The notes beneath the pieces were generated by a model. The model saw only the letters and a list, made by a program, of their open reading frames with translations, made no database searches and was not told the origin of the DNA. A stretch of DNA of 64,000 nucleotides from Schaalia odontolytica (lineage in GTDB: Bacteria; Actinomycetota; Actinomycetes; Actinomycetales; Actinomycetaceae): the NCBI RefSeq assembly GCF_009730335.1, contig NZ_CP046315.1:1426001-1490000 (forward strand), in the 5' to 3' direction. The first letter of the stretch is position 1. Each line of letters starts with the position of its first letter. The translations under genes and the position numbers were made by a program. This document shows, in pieces, positions 1 through 14,211 of the stretch.

Positions 1-40
1 GAGAATCGACGGGCTAATTGTGGCGTTCATAACGCATATG

Positions 41-1513
41 CTAGCGCCTGCGCAGGCAGGCTACAAACATAAGATCCGTGCCGAAACGGTGATCCCAGAG
101 CTGGAGCGTCCGACCGCTAAACCCCTTGATGACGCCCGCAGATGCCGGCACGTCCAGCGCTTGGGGTGCGCATTCGTTTGCGAGCGCCACGGTGTCAAGC
201 AGTTCGACCTCGCCAGCCTTGAGCAGACGCTCGACCTGTTCACGTGTCTCGGCCGCGTGCGGCGAACACGTGATGTATGTGAGAACGCCTCCGGGGCGTG
301 TCAGCGCGACTGCTCGATCGAGTAGTTCGCGCTGGAGAACAGTCAGCTCCTCCACGTCCGCGGGCGTGCGGTTCCAACGGGACTCGGGGCGGCGGCGCAT
401 CGACCCCATGCCCGAGCAGGGGGCATCGACGACGACACGGTCAAACGAGCCGAGGGGCCATGCGCTCTGGCCACCACCGAAGGTACGACCGTCGCCGCTC
501 ACGACCTCAATGGAGTCGAACTGGCGTGTCGTGCGCTCCACGAGGCGGGCGCGGTGCGGGTGCACCTCGTTAGCGGTCACGCGTGCTCCCACGCCAGCGG
601 CGAGGCCGGCCAGAAGAGCAGCCTTGCCACCGGGACCCGCACACAGGTCGAGCCAGCGCTCGTCGTTGTCGCCCTCAAGCGGTGCGGATGCGGCGATGAG
701 GGCAGCGAGCTGCGAGCCCTCATCCTGCGCGCCAGCGCGGCCGTCGCGAATCGAGGGCAGGCGCGCGGGATCGCCGGATTCGAGGAGCACGGCATACGGG
801 GAGACAGCACCCAGGGCGACGCGCGTGTCGAGAATATCCTCGGCCTCGTCGGCGAGTTCGTCGACGCTCATCAACGATGGGCGGGCCACCAGAGTGACCG
901 TGGGAACCTCGTTATCGGCTTCGAGAACGTCGAGAAGCTCTTCCTCGGGGTAGCCGTGGGCCTTCAGAGCGTCGTGGAACGCAGTGACCATCCACGCCGG
1001 GTGCGAGTAGCGCACGCCGAGGGCTTGATCCTCGTCGGCGATGGCATCCATAGCTGCCTCGCGCTCGGACGGATCCTCGCGAGTGATCGAGCGCAACACG
1101 GCATTAACGAAACGCACGGGGCCATCCGTCAGGTGCTCTCGTGCGACGTCCACAGTCGCCGACACAGCAGCATGATCAGGCACTCGCATGTCGAGGAGCT
1201 GGTGGGTACCCATACGCAGAACGACGAGCGCGCGCGGATCGAGATCAGCCAGGGGACGGTCGATATGACGGGAGATCACCCAGTCGAGTCGGCCGATCGC
1301 ACGCAGCGTGCCGTGGACGAGCTCGGAGGTGAAGGCGGCGTCCCGATCGGAGAAGTGACCGTCGCGCCGTGCCTGACGCAGAGCTTTCGGCAAAATGATG
1401 TTCGCGAACGCGCCCTGGGTCTCGACCTCGTGGAGAACGTCGTAGGCAATACGACGGGGCTCATCGGCCTTGCGCAGCTTGCGGTAGCCGTCCGCGTAAC
1501 GCCTCTCGCTCAT
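41..1513 (-). CDS. rsmB: 16S rRNA (cytosine-967-C5)-methyltransferase RsmB
   Basis: Cytosolic SAM-dependent rRNA m5C methyltransferase of 490 aa. An N-terminal NusB-like RNA-binding domain occupies about residues 15-160. It is followed by a Rossmann methyltransferase domain with the SAM motif DLCAGPGGKAALLA and the two family cysteines in DAPCSGMGSMRRRP and TCSPHAAE. The ATG overlaps the fmt stop (ATGA), so it is the last gene of priA-fmt-rsmB. Complete: the TAG stop lies just inside the window. Family assignment is secure; target position C967 follows from the family. Confidence 0.93.
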   Translation of the reverse strand: MSERRYADGYRKLRKADEPRRIAYDVLHEVETQGAFANIILPKALRQARRDGHFSDRDAAFTSELVHGTLRAIGRLDWVISRHIDRPLADLDPRALVVLRMGTHQLLDMRVPDHAAVSATVDVAREHLTDGPVRFVNAVLRSITREDPSEREAAMDAIADEDQALGVRYSHPAWMVTAFHDALKAHGYPEEELLDVLEADNEVPTVTLVARPSLMSVDELADEAEDILDTRVALGAVSPYAVLLESGDPARLPSIRDGRAGAQDEGSQLAALIAASAPLEGDNDERWLDLCAGPGGKAALLAGLAAGVGARVTANEVHPHRARLVERTTRQFDSIEVVSGDGRTFGGGQSAWPLGSFDRVVVDAPCSGMGSMRRRPESRWNRTPADVEELTVLQRELLDRAVALTRPGGVLTYITCSPHAAETREQVERLLKAGEVELLDTVALANECAPQALDVPASAGVIKGFSGRTLQLWDHRFGTDLMFVACLRRR

Positions 1514-2454
1514 CGCTCTCCCTCCAGCTCTCCACCAAGGCGCAGGTCTTCGGAAGGCCGCGCTCCCCTCGCCCAGGCAGCAGCGTCCATCCAGGACTTA
1601 CCGGCCGGCGCCACTTTTCCGAGCACGAGAGCTCCACTCGTACACCCGACGGTGACCTGCTTCTTCGTCACTTCGAGCTGCCCGGGAGCGAGATCGTCAC
1701 GGTCCACGGGCGTAGCCTTGTCGAGCTTCATGCGTGCCCCGCCCGGCAACACCGTGTAGGCGCCGGGATTGGGCGTGACAGAACGAATGACGCGATCCTC
1801 GTACCCGGCATCGTGCGTGAACGACACGTAGCCGTCGACGTGCTCGAGGCGGCGAGCGTGCGTGACACCCTCGGAGGGCTGCGGAGTAGCGGTTGAGCTA
1901 CCAGCGGCGAGCGCGTCGACGACGCCGAGCACCTGGCCCGCCCCGGCCTCGGCCATGGACGAGAGCAGCTCGCCAGCGCTCTCATGCCCGATCGGAACCT
2001 CGACGCGGGAATAGACGTTGCCCGTATCCAGGCCCTCCTCGAGGTTGAACACGCAGGACGCGGTCGTCGCATCCCCTTCGCGAATCGCCCACTGGACAGG
2101 AGCAGCTCCGCGCCACCTTGGCAGATCCGAGAAATGCAGGTTTACCCACCCGTGTACGGGCATTGCTAGCACGTTCGGGGGCACGAGGCCGCCGTAAGCG
2201 ACAACGACACCGAGGTCCGCCTGCACGTCCTCGATGCGCTGAGCGATGTCGGGGGTCTTCAGTGTCGTTGTCTCCAACAGTTCCACGCCGAATTCGGTGG
2301 CAACCTCTGCCACCGGTGACGGGTACATCGTCTTTCTGCGGCCGCGCCGAGCCGGTGGGCGCGTGATGACGAGGGCGACCTCGTGGGACGACGACAGCAG
2401 GGCCCGCAGCGTGGGAACTGCGGCCTCGGGGGTACCAGCAAAAATAATGCGCAC
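1510..2454 (-). CDS. fmt: Methionyl-tRNA formyltransferase
   Basis: Transfers a formyl group from 10-formyl-THF to initiator Met-tRNA. At 314 aa it has the usual length. The N-terminus MRIIFAGTPEAAVPTLRALL and the catalytic region HFSDLPRWRGAAPVQWAI match the formyltransferase fold, and a C-terminal tRNA-binding domain follows. It lies 34 nt after priA and overlaps rsmB by 4 nt. This is a common bacterial pairing of translation genes. Confidence 0.95.
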   Translation of the reverse strand: MRIIFAGTPEAAVPTLRALLSSSHEVALVITRPPARRGRRKTMYPSPVAEVATEFGVELLETTTLKTPDIAQRIEDVQADLGVVVAYGGLVPPNVLAMPVHGWVNLHFSDLPRWRGAAPVQWAIREGDATTASCVFNLEEGLDTGNVYSRVEVPIGHESAGELLSSMAEAGAGQVLGVVDALAAGSSTATPQPSEGVTHARRLEHVDGYVSFTHDAGYEDRVIRSVTPNPGAYTVLPGGARMKLDKATPVDRDDLAPGQLEVTKKQVTVGCTSGALVLGKVAPAGKSWMDAAAWARGARPSEDLRLGGELEGER

Positions 2455-2488
2455 GGCCGCCAGTTTACGGCACTACGCAGGCCCTGAC

Positions 2489-4471
2489 TCAGAAGAGCTC
2501 GGGTGGGTTCACGCTCATTTTGACGAGTGGAAGCTTACGGGCACTGCGTGAGCGTCGAATCTCGGTAAGAACCGCGAGCATCGACGTCGCCCCGGCCAAT
2601 GGGCTTCGCACCAGCGTGCGCACTTCGTTTTCCTCCCCCTCGCGCGTCGCCGGGCGCACGACGGTGCCGACCAGATCAGCTCCTCCATCGCGAATGACCT
2701 GTTCGGCAACCTGACGGACCTGAGCCGCCGGCCCATCGAGGGCAACCATTGTCGTAGCAGGGAAAAAGCCGAGAGCCTCACGCTCGTCGAGAAGCCGATC
2801 GGCGTAGTCGGTGGGAGCCCAGCGCACGAGTGCCTGCCCCAACGCATCGGGAATCATCCCGACAACGAGGCCGGGGTGGCCTGGGCGGACAAGAGACAGC
2901 GCGTTGAGCCACCGCCGGGCAGCCTCCTCCGGGGCCCACAGTTCGGCTCGCCCAGCCAGAGCGTGCGCGTCGAGGATGATGGCGGCGGCGTAGCCACCGT
3001 CCACGTGTGGCTCAGCTCCCGGCGTAGCAACGACGACCGTAGGGCGTGTGGGCAGTTGGCGGTTGATTCTGTGGGCAGCCGAAGACTCGAGGACCGACGT
3101 ATCCGGGAGGTTGCGTGCGATCTCTTCGGCGGTGCGCGTCGATCCCACGCGAGCTGCGCGTAGCTCTGTGCCGGAGCAATGTGGGCACCGCCATGACTGC
3201 GAGGTGCGGGCGCACCACGAACAGGTGACGTCTCCCCCGCTATTGACTGCGAGGGGACCCGAGCAATGGCGGCAGCGCGCACGCTCGCCGCAACGGCGGC
3301 ACACGACCGTGGGCCAATAGCCGGACACTGCGACCTGGATGAGAACGGGGCCTTCGCGCAGGCCCTGGCGAATCATGCGCAACGCTGCCGGGGGAATGCG
3401 CATGCGGCCGCTGGCGCCCTCACGTTCTGCTTCCGTCGCGCCGTGCAGATGCACGCGTGGAGTCGCGTCGCGCAGCGCGCCGGGCACCGGATCGAGACTG
3501 GCCGCCCAGCCAGAACGGACTAGAGCCTGTGCCTTCACCGAGCGTGCGAAGGAAGCAACAAGGAGTCCCGCGTCCTCCACCGCGCACCGCTGCACGGCGA
3601 TATCAAGAACGTCGCAGCGAGGGAACCTGCGCTCTCGCAGTCGATCGTCGCCGTCGTCGCAGATGACGATGAGGCCCAGCTTCGCACACGGAACCCACGC
3701 TGCCGAGCGTGTGCCGACCACAATCGGAAGACGCCCGAGTGTCGCGGCTGCGTGGATACGGTAACGCTCCTCGGGCGCCACCTCACCGCCTGTGACAGCA
3801 ACGGGCACCCCGAGGTCCTCCTCAAGTGCACGTGCGTACCGCGCGGCGTCCTCACCGGTGGCAGCAACGATGATGGCGCTGCGCCCTGACGAAACAGTGG
3901 CAGCGACGGCATCCGACAGACACGCGCGCATCCGGGGACGCAGCGCGGTCACGACTGCACGCGGAGACTCTCCGGCTGCAAGGCGGTGAAGTAACGCGTC
4001 GCCAGCACGATACGATGCCCAGCCTTCAGAAACAGTCGGAGCTTCAACGGATGGCCACATCGAGTCGTGTGCCTGTACGACAGTCTTTTCGCCGCGCGCA
4101 TGTCGCGGTGGGATAGCGAGCGACAGGACCTGCGAGGTCGTTGCGAGAAAACGCGTCGCTATGCGACGTGCAGCCTCGTACAGTGCGGGCGTCAGCACCG
4201 GGAGTGCAGACGATACCGATTCGATCTGCGCGGCTTCGTCAAGCACATCGCGACGTGTACGCTCAACGATCCAGCCGTCCACGCGCGTCCCGGAAAAACG
4301 TACGCGAACTGCGCGGCCGACCTCGGCCTCATCAATGAACCTGTCCGGAACGACGTAGTCGAGCGGCCGATCCATGTGTGGCAGATCGACGTCAACGAGC
4401 ACGCGAGCGATCTCCGCGGCGCAAGACCGCGGCGGATCGAAACCGTCAAGCATGCCCTGTTGGGAAGTCAT
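2489..4471 (-). CDS. priA: Primosomal protein N' (PriA), helicase-degenerate actinobacterial type
   Basis: Replication-restart protein of 660 aa. It starts with the PriA 3'-DNA-binding domain (ADIP-like segment EIARVLVDVDLPHMDRPLDY) and keeps the zinc-binding module with eight cysteines in four CxxC-type pairs around residues 385-430. The expected Walker A GxTGSGKT is replaced by VAATGEDAAR, and the DEEH box by CDDGDD, so ATPase activity is unlikely. That loss is known for actinobacterial PriA. It sits between the VKOR gene (42 nt upstream) and fmt. Confidence 0.88.
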   Translation of the reverse strand: MTSQQGMLDGFDPPRSCAAEIARVLVDVDLPHMDRPLDYVVPDRFIDEAEVGRAVRVRFSGTRVDGWIVERTRRDVLDEAAQIESVSSALPVLTPALYEAARRIATRFLATTSQVLSLAIPPRHARGEKTVVQAHDSMWPSVEAPTVSEGWASYRAGDALLHRLAAGESPRAVVTALRPRMRACLSDAVAATVSSGRSAIIVAATGEDAARYARALEEDLGVPVAVTGGEVAPEERYRIHAAATLGRLPIVVGTRSAAWVPCAKLGLIVICDDGDDRLRERRFPRCDVLDIAVQRCAVEDAGLLVASFARSVKAQALVRSGWAASLDPVPGALRDATPRVHLHGATEAEREGASGRMRIPPAALRMIRQGLREGPVLIQVAVSGYWPTVVCRRCGERARCRHCSGPLAVNSGGDVTCSWCARTSQSWRCPHCSGTELRAARVGSTRTAEEIARNLPDTSVLESSAAHRINRQLPTRPTVVVATPGAEPHVDGGYAAAIILDAHALAGRAELWAPEEAARRWLNALSLVRPGHPGLVVGMIPDALGQALVRWAPTDYADRLLDEREALGFFPATTMVALDGPAAQVRQVAEQVIRDGGADLVGTVVRPATREGEENEVRTLVRSPLAGATSMLAVLTEIRRSRSARKLPLVKMSVNPPELF

Positions 4472-4513
4472 GATCCTAGTGAATCACGGCCAGCACACAT
4501 CTGCGTCCCGCTC

Positions 4514-5149
4514 TCAGCCGAGAAGCTTCAGCCCGTACTTCGCGACCACCATGGCGAGCACGCCAAAGACGATCAGACCCCACAGGGCCCAGTCGAGACC
4601 CTGGGCGACAATACGACGCAGTCCCTCGGGCGCTGGAATGACGCCATCGCGAATATTGATGCGAGTGATTCCTCCGAAGACGAGCGTTGTCGTCAGGGTG
4701 ATCAGCAGACACCACGGGCACAGTACCTGGATGATGAAATATGACTGCCCGAACAGCCAGAATGCAAAGAACAGCGCGATCGTGTACAGCAGGTTCGTGC
4801 CCAGCATGTACCAGCGCGGGAACTTCACGCCAGCAAAAATGGCGACGGAAATAGCGAGAACCACGGCCTCGAAAAAGATGCCGAGGAACGCATTGGGAAA
4901 GCCGAGGATCCGTGCCTGCCACGTCTGCGCAACCGCCGAACATGACAAGACGGATGAAATATCGCAGCCGAAGCGTGCCGACGAGTTAGCGGCGAGCTGC
5001 CACGCCTCGATCGAGAGGACGAATGACGTGACGAGGCCGATGAAGCCGGAAATAATCATCTCCAGGCTCGTGCGCCGGCGCCACGCGCGGCGAGCATCCT
5101 CGGTTTCGTACGAGGGCAGGTAGTCCTCGGCTTCCATTGCCTCGCTCAT
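4514..5149 (-). CDS. Vitamin K epoxide reductase (VKOR) family membrane protein
   Basis: Integral membrane thiol oxidoreductase, 211 aa, about four to five TM helices. It carries both family cysteine pairs: CDISSVLSC in the loop after TM1 and the redox CPWC in the segment [13 protein letters not shown]. In actinobacteria VKOR replaces DsbB and reoxidises a DsbA-like partner (family knowledge). The ATG at 5149 is chosen because it overlaps the metK stop (ATGA); an upstream in-frame extension of 88 codons is arginine/proline-rich shadow sequence. The C-terminus is hydrophobic. Confidence 0.87.
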   Translation of the reverse strand: MSEAMEAEDYLPSYETEDARRAWRRRTSLEMIISGFIGLVTSFVLSIEAWQLAANSSARFGCDISSVLSCSAVAQTWQARILGFPNAFLGIFFEAVVLAISVAIFAGVKFPRWYMLGTNLLYTIALFFAFWLFGQSYFIIQVLCPWCLLITLTTTLVFGGITRINIRDGVIPAPEGLRRIVAQGLDWALWGLIVFGVLAMVVAKYGLKLLG

Positions 5150-6333
5150 GCGAGCGCAGCCTTCAGCTGTTCGACGCGGTTGGTCGCCTCCCACGGGAAC
5201 TGGTCGCGACCGAAGTGGCCGTACGCAGCGGTTTCGCGGTAGATCGGACGCAGCAGATCGAGGTCTTCGATCATGCCGAGGGGACGCAGGTCGAAGACCT
5301 CGCGGATGGCGTCCGCGATGCGATCCTCGGGCACCGAAGTAGTCCCGAAGGTATCGACATACAGGCCGATCGGGCGAGCACGTCCAATCGCGTAGGCAAG
5401 CTGAATTTCGCAACGCTGAGCGATGCCGGCGGCAACGACGTTCTTAGCCACCCAACGGGCGGCGTAGGTAGCGGAACGATCGACCTTTGACGGGTCCTTG
5501 CCGGAGAAGGCGCCACCGCCGTGACGCGCCATGCCACCGTAGGTGTCGACGATGATCTTGCGGCCGGTTAGGCCGGCGTCCGCGGCGGGACCGCCCAAAA
5601 CGAAGCGACCCGACGGGTTGATGAGAGTTGTCATGGAGCCGCTAGCCAGCGCCAGACCGGACTCTTCGATGACGGGGTTAATGACATAGTCGCGCACCGC
5701 GTCGGTGATCGTGGACTGCGACAGCGCCTCGTCGTGCTGGGTGGACACGACGACCGTGTCGATACCCACCGGGCGACCGTCCGCGTACGCGAGAGTCACC
5801 TGAGTCTTGCCGTCGGGACGCAGCCCTTCAACGATGCCCTGCTTGCGAACGTCAGTCAGGCGCTTCGCGAGGCGGTGCGCCAGCCAAATGGGGGCGGGCA
5901 TGAGGTCCGGGGTGTCCGAAGAAGCGTAGCCGAACATGATGCCCTGGTCGCCCGCGCCGAGACGGTCGCGCGGGTCACCGCCCTGGGTGCCGCGCACCTC
6001 AAGGGCTTCATCAACGCCGCCGGCAATGTCGGGGCTCTGACCGTCGAGCGACACGGACACGCCGCAGGAGGCACCGTCGAAGCCAACACGTGACGAGTCG
6101 TAGCCGATCGACAGGATCTCGCGACGCACGATCTCCGGGATCTCAACGTACGCCTCGGTCGTCACCTCACCGGCGATGTGGATGAGACCGGTGGCCGCCA
6201 TCGTCTCGACGGCCACGCGCGAGCGGGGATCGGCGGCGAGCAGCGCGTCGAGGATCGCATCGGAAACACGGTCACAGACCTTGTCGGGGTGACCTTCGGT
6301 AACGGACTCAGAAGAAAAAAGCTGTTGACTCAC
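5146..6333 (-). CDS. metK: S-adenosylmethionine synthetase
   Basis: Makes SAM from methionine and ATP in the cytosol; 395 aa, full family length. Signatures visible: [19 protein letters not shown] near the N-terminus, [12 protein letters not shown], and the phosphate-binding loop [19 protein letters not shown]. It uses a GTG start that overlaps the coaBC TGA. The downstream VKOR gene overlaps by 4 nt. SAM made here would feed methyltransferases in the window such as rsmB, trmI and trmL. Confidence 0.97.
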   Translation of the reverse strand: MSQQLFSSESVTEGHPDKVCDRVSDAILDALLAADPRSRVAVETMAATGLIHIAGEVTTEAYVEIPEIVRREILSIGYDSSRVGFDGASCGVSVSLDGQSPDIAGGVDEALEVRGTQGGDPRDRLGAGDQGIMFGYASSDTPDLMPAPIWLAHRLAKRLTDVRKQGIVEGLRPDGKTQVTLAYADGRPVGIDTVVVSTQHDEALSQSTITDAVRDYVINPVIEESGLALASGSMTTLINPSGRFVLGGPAADAGLTGRKIIVDTYGGMARHGGGAFSGKDPSKVDRSATYAARWVAKNVVAAGIAQRCEIQLAYAIGRARPIGLYVDTFGTTSVPEDRIADAIREVFDLRPLGMIEDLDLLRPIYRETAAYGHFGRDQFPWEATNRVEQLKAALA

Positions 6334-7559
6334 CGCTTTAGATTATCAAGGAATGAAGCCATATGGCCGACAAGACCAGCGGCCACCTCATCCTTTGAGC
6401 CGACGTAACGGCCCGCGATGTTCCCGCGTGCGTCGAGGAGTCGAATGTCATTGGGAACGTCACCAAATCCGACGCTCTCCCCCACCCGATTCAGGCAAAT
6501 AAAATCCGCGCCTTTTCGGGCAGCCTTGTCAGCGCCATAGGCAAGAATCTCCTTATCGGTGCCGGTCTCTGCGGCGAATCCGACGACGAGAGGCGGGCGC
6601 TGATCGCTGTGCCCGATCTCGGCGAGGATATCGGGGTTACGAACCAGGCGAATCGTCGGAGCTTCCTCGTTGGACAGGTCCTTTTTGATCTTCGACTCTG
6701 AGGCAGCCTCGGGCCGGAAGTCCGCGACAGCTGCCGTCATCACGAGAGCGTCGGCATCGGCCACCTGAGCGATCGTTGCCTCGCGCATCTGCAGGGCGCT
6801 CCCCACTCGCGTAACCTGCACGGCCGTTGGCAACGTTGCGAGCAAAGCCGACTCGATGTTGGCGGCGATCACGCGTACGGATGCGCCGGCTCGCGCCCCT
6901 GCCGACGCGATCGCGAGTCCCTGACGGCCGGAGGACTTATTGCCAAGAAAACGTACCGGATCGACGGGCTCGCGTGTACCGCCGGCGGTGACAACAACCG
7001 TGCGACCAGCAAGAGCGTTCGATGCCTGATCGCGAGCAGCAAGGACCCCGAGAGCCACCCGGGCGATCTCCTCAGGCTCGGGAAGGCGGCCGACACCCCT
7101 GTCGCCGGAACCAAGCGCGCCAGAAGCAGGGTCGATGACGTGGAAGCCGCGATCACGAAGCGCCTGAACGTTCGCCTGCGTAGCGGGCGCCAGCCACATG
7201 TTGGAATGCATTGCCGGGGCAACGACAACGGGAGCATCCGATGCGAGAACAGTCAACGACACCATGTCGTCGGCGAAGCCAGCGGCGAGGCGCGCCAAAG
7301 AATTCGCGGTCGCCGGCACGACGATGATGAGATCCGCGACGCGAGCGAGTTCCACATGCTCGGCGCGCCCTTCCCCCGCGATATCCACGGCGACCGGGCG
7401 GGACGTGATGCCCTCCCAGGTGGAACGGCCAACGAAATCCAAAGACGCGCGCGTCGCAGCGACATACACGTCGTGGCCCGCGCGTTGACACTCGCGGACC
7501 ACGATGGGTGCTTTAAAGGCTGCGACGCCGCCGGTCACTCCGACGACGATCGTTGCCAT
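6330..7559 (-). CDS. coaBC: Bifunctional phosphopantothenoylcysteine decarboxylase/synthetase (CoaBC)
   Basis: Two steps of coenzyme A synthesis in one 409-aa protein. The N-terminal flavoprotein decarboxylase half has [13 protein letters not shown] and PAMHSNMW; the C-terminal CTP-dependent ligase half has [20 protein letters not shown]. The loop [12 protein letters not shown] stands where many CoaC enzymes carry a catalytic Cys, and no Cys is seen here. Start at 7559 gives the canonical [11 protein letters not shown] and lies 1 nt after the rpoZ stop codon; the ORF runs further upstream only through rpoZ. Confidence 0.94.
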   Translation of the reverse strand: MATIVVGVTGGVAAFKAPIVVRECQRAGHDVYVAATRASLDFVGRSTWEGITSRPVAVDIAGEGRAEHVELARVADLIIVVPATANSLARLAAGFADDMVSLTVLASDAPVVVAPAMHSNMWLAPATQANVQALRDRGFHVIDPASGALGSGDRGVGRLPEPEEIARVALGVLAARDQASNALAGRTVVVTAGGTREPVDPVRFLGNKSSGRQGLAIASAGARAGASVRVIAANIESALLATLPTAVQVTRVGSALQMREATIAQVADADALVMTAAVADFRPEAASESKIKKDLSNEEAPTIRLVRNPDILAEIGHSDQRPPLVVGFAAETGTDKEILAYGADKAARKGADFICLNRVGESVGFGDVPNDIRLLDARGNIAGRYVGSKDEVAAGLVGHMASFLDNLKR

Positions 7560-7560
7560 G

Positions 7561-7827
7561 TCAGGCCTCGGGGTTAGCTTCGAGAGACAGGAGGCCTTCG
7601 TTGATCTCACGCAGGGAAACCGCAAGTGGCTTCTCATCCGGCTGCACGTCGACGACCGGACCCACGAACTGGATCATGTTCTGCTGAAGCTGCAGATTGT
7701 AGGAGTTAATCTGACGCGCACGCTTCGCGGCGAAGATAACCAGCGCGTACTTGGAATCGACGTGCTCCAGCAGATCGTCAATGGGCGGGGACGTGATGCC
7801 CACGGGCTGGGCAACAATTCCGGACAT
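7561..7827 (-). CDS. rpoZ: RNA polymerase omega subunit
   Basis: Small RNA polymerase assembly subunit, 88 aa. The conserved core is [20 protein letters not shown] followed by the RQIN segment. The position between gmk and coaBC is the standard actinobacterial arrangement. GAGG stands 9 nt before the ATG. It runs almost directly into coaBC. Confidence 0.95.
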   Translation of the reverse strand: MSGIVAQPVGITSPPIDDLLEHVDSKYALVIFAAKRARQINSYNLQLQQNMIQFVGPVVDVQPDEKPLAVSLREINEGLLSLEANPEA

Positions 7828-7863
7828 GCGTGTATTCCTCTCAGTGGCGGATTCAGATAGATA

Positions 7864-8421
7864 CTACTCCAGGCCAATGAGCCGAGCCAGCTCATCCACG
7901 GCGCGCTCCACGTCGTCGTTGATCACAACATGGTCAAACTCCGAGGCAGCCTCGAGCTCAACGCGGGCGGTAGCCAGACGGCGAGCCTGTTCCTCAGGGC
8001 CTTCCGTGCCCCGGCCAATGAGGCGACGCTCGAGCTCCTCCCACGAAGGTGGAGCTAAGAAAATGAACTGTGCGTCGGGCCTGTTGGTGCGGACCTGGCG
8101 TGCGCCGGCCAGGTCGATCTCAAGAAGCACGGGCTTGCCAGCAGCGAGGGCTTCATCGACGGGTCCGCGAGGCGTCCCGTACTTGTTGTTTCCATGAACA
8201 AGCGCCCACTCCAACATGTCTCCGCGTTCGATCATTGCATCGAACTCTTGGGCGGAAACAAAGTAGTAGTGGACGCCGTTCAGTTCACCGGGCCGAGGAT
8301 CGCGAGTTGTTGCCGAGACTGACACGTTGAGCGTCGGGTAGCGCTTCGTGAGCGCAGCGACAACAGTTCCCTTACCAACGGCTGTAGGGCCAGCGAGGAC
8401 AGTCAGTTGAGCCTTAGTCAT
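7864..8421 (-). CDS. gmk: Guanylate kinase
   Basis: Phosphorylates GMP to GDP; 185 aa. P-loop GPTAVGKGTVV near residue 11, GMP-binding region with SVSATTRDPRPGELNGVHYY, and the lid region RLIGRGTEGPEEQARRL. Located 27 nt after mihF and 36 nt before rpoZ, the usual mihF-gmk-rpoZ order. No clear ribosome binding site precedes the ATG, so translation may be coupled to mihF or leaderless. Confidence 0.95.
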   Translation of the reverse strand: MTKAQLTVLAGPTAVGKGTVVAALTKRYPTLNVSVSATTRDPRPGELNGVHYYFVSAQEFDAMIERGDMLEWALVHGNNKYGTPRGPVDEALAAGKPVLLEIDLAGARQVRTNRPDAQFIFLAPPSWEELERRLIGRGTEGPEEQARRLATARVELEAASEFDHVVINDDVERAVDELARLIGLE

Positions 8422-8448
8422 GACTCAAGTGTGCCACGCTTGACCGCG

Positions 8449-8760
8449 TCATCCGAAACGCTCGACGAGGGCCTTTCGCTGGACGGGGCCGAGGCCACGC
8501 ACGCGCCTGCTCTGGGCGATCTTGTACTCGTCCATTAGTACGGCAGCCGTGTTCGTGCCAACGCGCGGCAGCGACTCCAGTAGCGAAACGACCTTCATCT
8601 TCGCGACTGCTTCGTCTGAATCAGCGAGTTCCAAAACCTCCGACAAGTTCATCGAGCGCGCCTTGAGCGCGTTCTTCACTTCGGCGCGACGCCTCCGTGC
8701 CTGTGTTGCCTTCTCGAGAGCCTGCGCCCTCTGTTCTGGCGTGAGATCAGGTAGTGCCAT
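8449..8760 (-). CDS. mihF: Integration host factor, actinobacterial type (mIHF)
   Basis: Nucleoid-associated DNA-binding protein, 103 aa. It begins MALPDLTPEQRAQALEKA and ends with the helix-two-turn-helix segment SLPRVGTNTAAVLMDEY followed by RVRGLGPVQRKALVERFG, typical of the mIHF family. ATG 8760 is preferred over ATG 8769 because GAGGAG lies 9 nt before it, whereas it abuts the upstream ATG. A 101-nt gap from pyrF suggests its own promoter. Neighbours gmk and rpoZ confirm the identity. Confidence 0.93.
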   Translation of the reverse strand: MALPDLTPEQRAQALEKATQARRRRAEVKNALKARSMNLSEVLELADSDEAVAKMKVVSLLESLPRVGTNTAAVLMDEYKIAQSRRVRGLGPVQRKALVERFG

Positions 8761-8861
8761 TCTGATCATCTCCTCGGTTGGGATCTTCGGTAAATAAACT
8801 ATGTCACCTTCCAGACCACTAGTGCCAGACCAAAACGCTGCTTCTTTAGTAACAGAGCAGA

Positions 8862-9724
8862 TTATTGCAGTGAATCGACCGTTGCACGGTAGGCATCTCG
8901 AAGGCCGGCAATACTCGGGCCAGCGCGCAAGATTGCGCGGGAAGACGAGGCAAGGACAGCATCTTCGGCTCCGGCGAAAACCTCTCTGACCTGCGCCGGG
9001 CCAGCACCCTGTGCGCCCAGTCCTGGAGCCAAAAAAGCGCCATTCAGCGACGGGAGATCGATGCCCAAACGCTTCACCGCATCGCCGACCGTGGCCCCGA
9101 CAACGATGCCCACAGGGCCGAGGTGTTGTTGGTCACACTGGCCGTTAAAGTCCGCCAGTTGGGACACGACGCGGCCCGCAACGCTTGTTCCGTCCTCGCC
9201 GCGGGCGTGCTGTACAGAGGCTCCCTCAGGGTTGGACGTGAGCGCCAAGACGAACACTCCCCTGCGGGTCTGTCGCGCCAACTCAAGGGCGGGGGTCAGC
9301 GATCCGACGCCGAGATAGGGCGAGAGCGTGACCGCGTCGCCGGCGAGCGGAGAAGAATCCGACAGGAACGCCTGTGCATAGCCGTCCATCGTCGAGCCGA
9401 TGTCACCGCGCTTCGCATCCACAATGCACAGCGTGCCGACCTCGCGACAGGCGGCGATGACCTCCTCAAGAACGGCGACGCCGCGAGAGCCGTGACGCTC
9501 GAAGAAAGCAGCTTGAGGCTTGAAGGCAGCGACGCGACCGCCGAGCGCCTCGATGACGCGAAGAGAGAACTCGCGCACACCGCTCGCGTCGTCGTCAAGT
9601 CCCCATTCCCGCAGCAGGCCCGCGTGAGGATCGATGCCCACGCACACGGGCCCATACGCGCGCATGGCTGCGTAGAGACGGTCGCCGAAGCCGGCGGCGG
9701 CACCAGGTGTGATTGCGGCAGTCG

Positions 9725-9728
<4 letters not shown>
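8862..9728 (-). CDS. pyrF: Orotidine 5'-phosphate decarboxylase
   Basis: Last step of UMP synthesis; 288 aa, the longer class-2 PyrF type found in mycobacteria. Active-site segment [13 protein letters not shown] is clear, with VCVGIDPH near the N-terminus and [10 protein letters not shown] near the C-terminus. The ATG at 9728 overlaps the carB stop (ATGA) and has GGAGGAG upstream. It ends the pyr operon. Confidence 0.95.
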
Positions 9729-13023
<3,295 letters not shown>

Positions 13024-13024
<1 letters not shown>

Positions 13025-14211
13025 CAGTGGGTCTCCTTAGCGGCAGTCATCAGGGAAATAAAGCGATCGAAGAGCAGCTCGCCGTCGTGCGGGCCCGCAG
13101 CTGCCTCGGGGTGGTACTGAACGGAGAAGGCAGGAATGTCCAGGGCACGCAGGCCCTCGACGACGCCGTCGTTGAGGCCGACGTGGGAGACCTCGACGCG
13201 CCCGTAGCGGCCCGACTCGAAGGGAGCGACCGAGGGCTCCCCTACCGGAGCGTCCACCGCGAAGCCGTGGTTGTGAGCGGTGATCTCCACGCGGCCCGTG
13301 GCCACCTCCTTCACCGGCTGGTTGATACCGCGGTGACCGTAGTCCAGCTTGTAGGTGCCGTAGCCAAGCGCACGGCCGAAGAGCTGATGACCGAAGCAAA
13401 TACCAAAGTACGGGATACCCGCGTCGAGGACGGCGCGCAGCACTCCGATCTCGCGGTCGGCAGTCGACGGGTCGCCGGGTCCGTTGGAGAAGAAGACGCC
13501 GTCCGGCTTGAGTGCCTCGATGTCCGCGAAGGACGCGGTGGAGGGCACCACGTAGACGCGCGCTCCACGCGCGGCGAGGTGGTAGGGCGTGCGCGACTTG
13601 ATACCCAGGTCGACGGCGACGACGCGCGCGATGGGTTCCTTGCCCTCGAAGTCGCCGAGGGGCTCCACCACGTAGGTCTCGTCCGTCGACACCTCGGCGG
13701 CGAGCGCTGCTCCGCTCATCGCGGGCGACTCGGCAACGATGCGCACGAGGGAGGCCACGGCCTCGTCCCCCAGGTACTGCGCGCCCACAGGCAGCGCGTC
13801 ACCCGAGAAGATGCCAGCGCGCATCGCTCCCCGCTCGCGGATGTGGCGGGTGATCGCACGCGTGTCGACGTCCGCGATGCCGACGATGCCCTGAGAGATC
13901 AGTTCGTCCTCCAGCTCGCGGCGCGAGCGCCAGTTGGAGGCGCGGCGGGCGGCGTCGCGCACGACGAAGCCCGCGACCCAGATGCGCGAGGATTCGGGAT
14001 CCTCATCGTTGACGCCGGTGTTGCCAATGTGCGGGGCCGTCATGACGACGATCTGGCGGTGGTACGACGGGTCGGTGAGCGTCTCCTGGTAGCCGGTCAT
14101 GCCGGTCGAGAACACGATCTCGCCGAGCGTGCGGCCCTTCGCGCCCCATGCGCGGCCCTTGAAAACGGTGCCGTCCTCCAGGACGAGCAGAGCGATATCG
14201 GATGTGGTCAT
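13024..14211 (-). CDS. carA: Carbamoyl-phosphate synthase small subunit (glutaminase)
   Basis: Class I glutamine amidotransferase subunit, 395 aa. The N-terminal CPSase domain begins [20 protein letters not shown]. The catalytic Cys sits in [15 protein letters not shown], and the His/Glu pair in [17 protein letters not shown] 14211 overlaps the pyrC stop (ATGA); the upstream 40-codon extension lies inside pyrC and is not used. Confidence 0.97.
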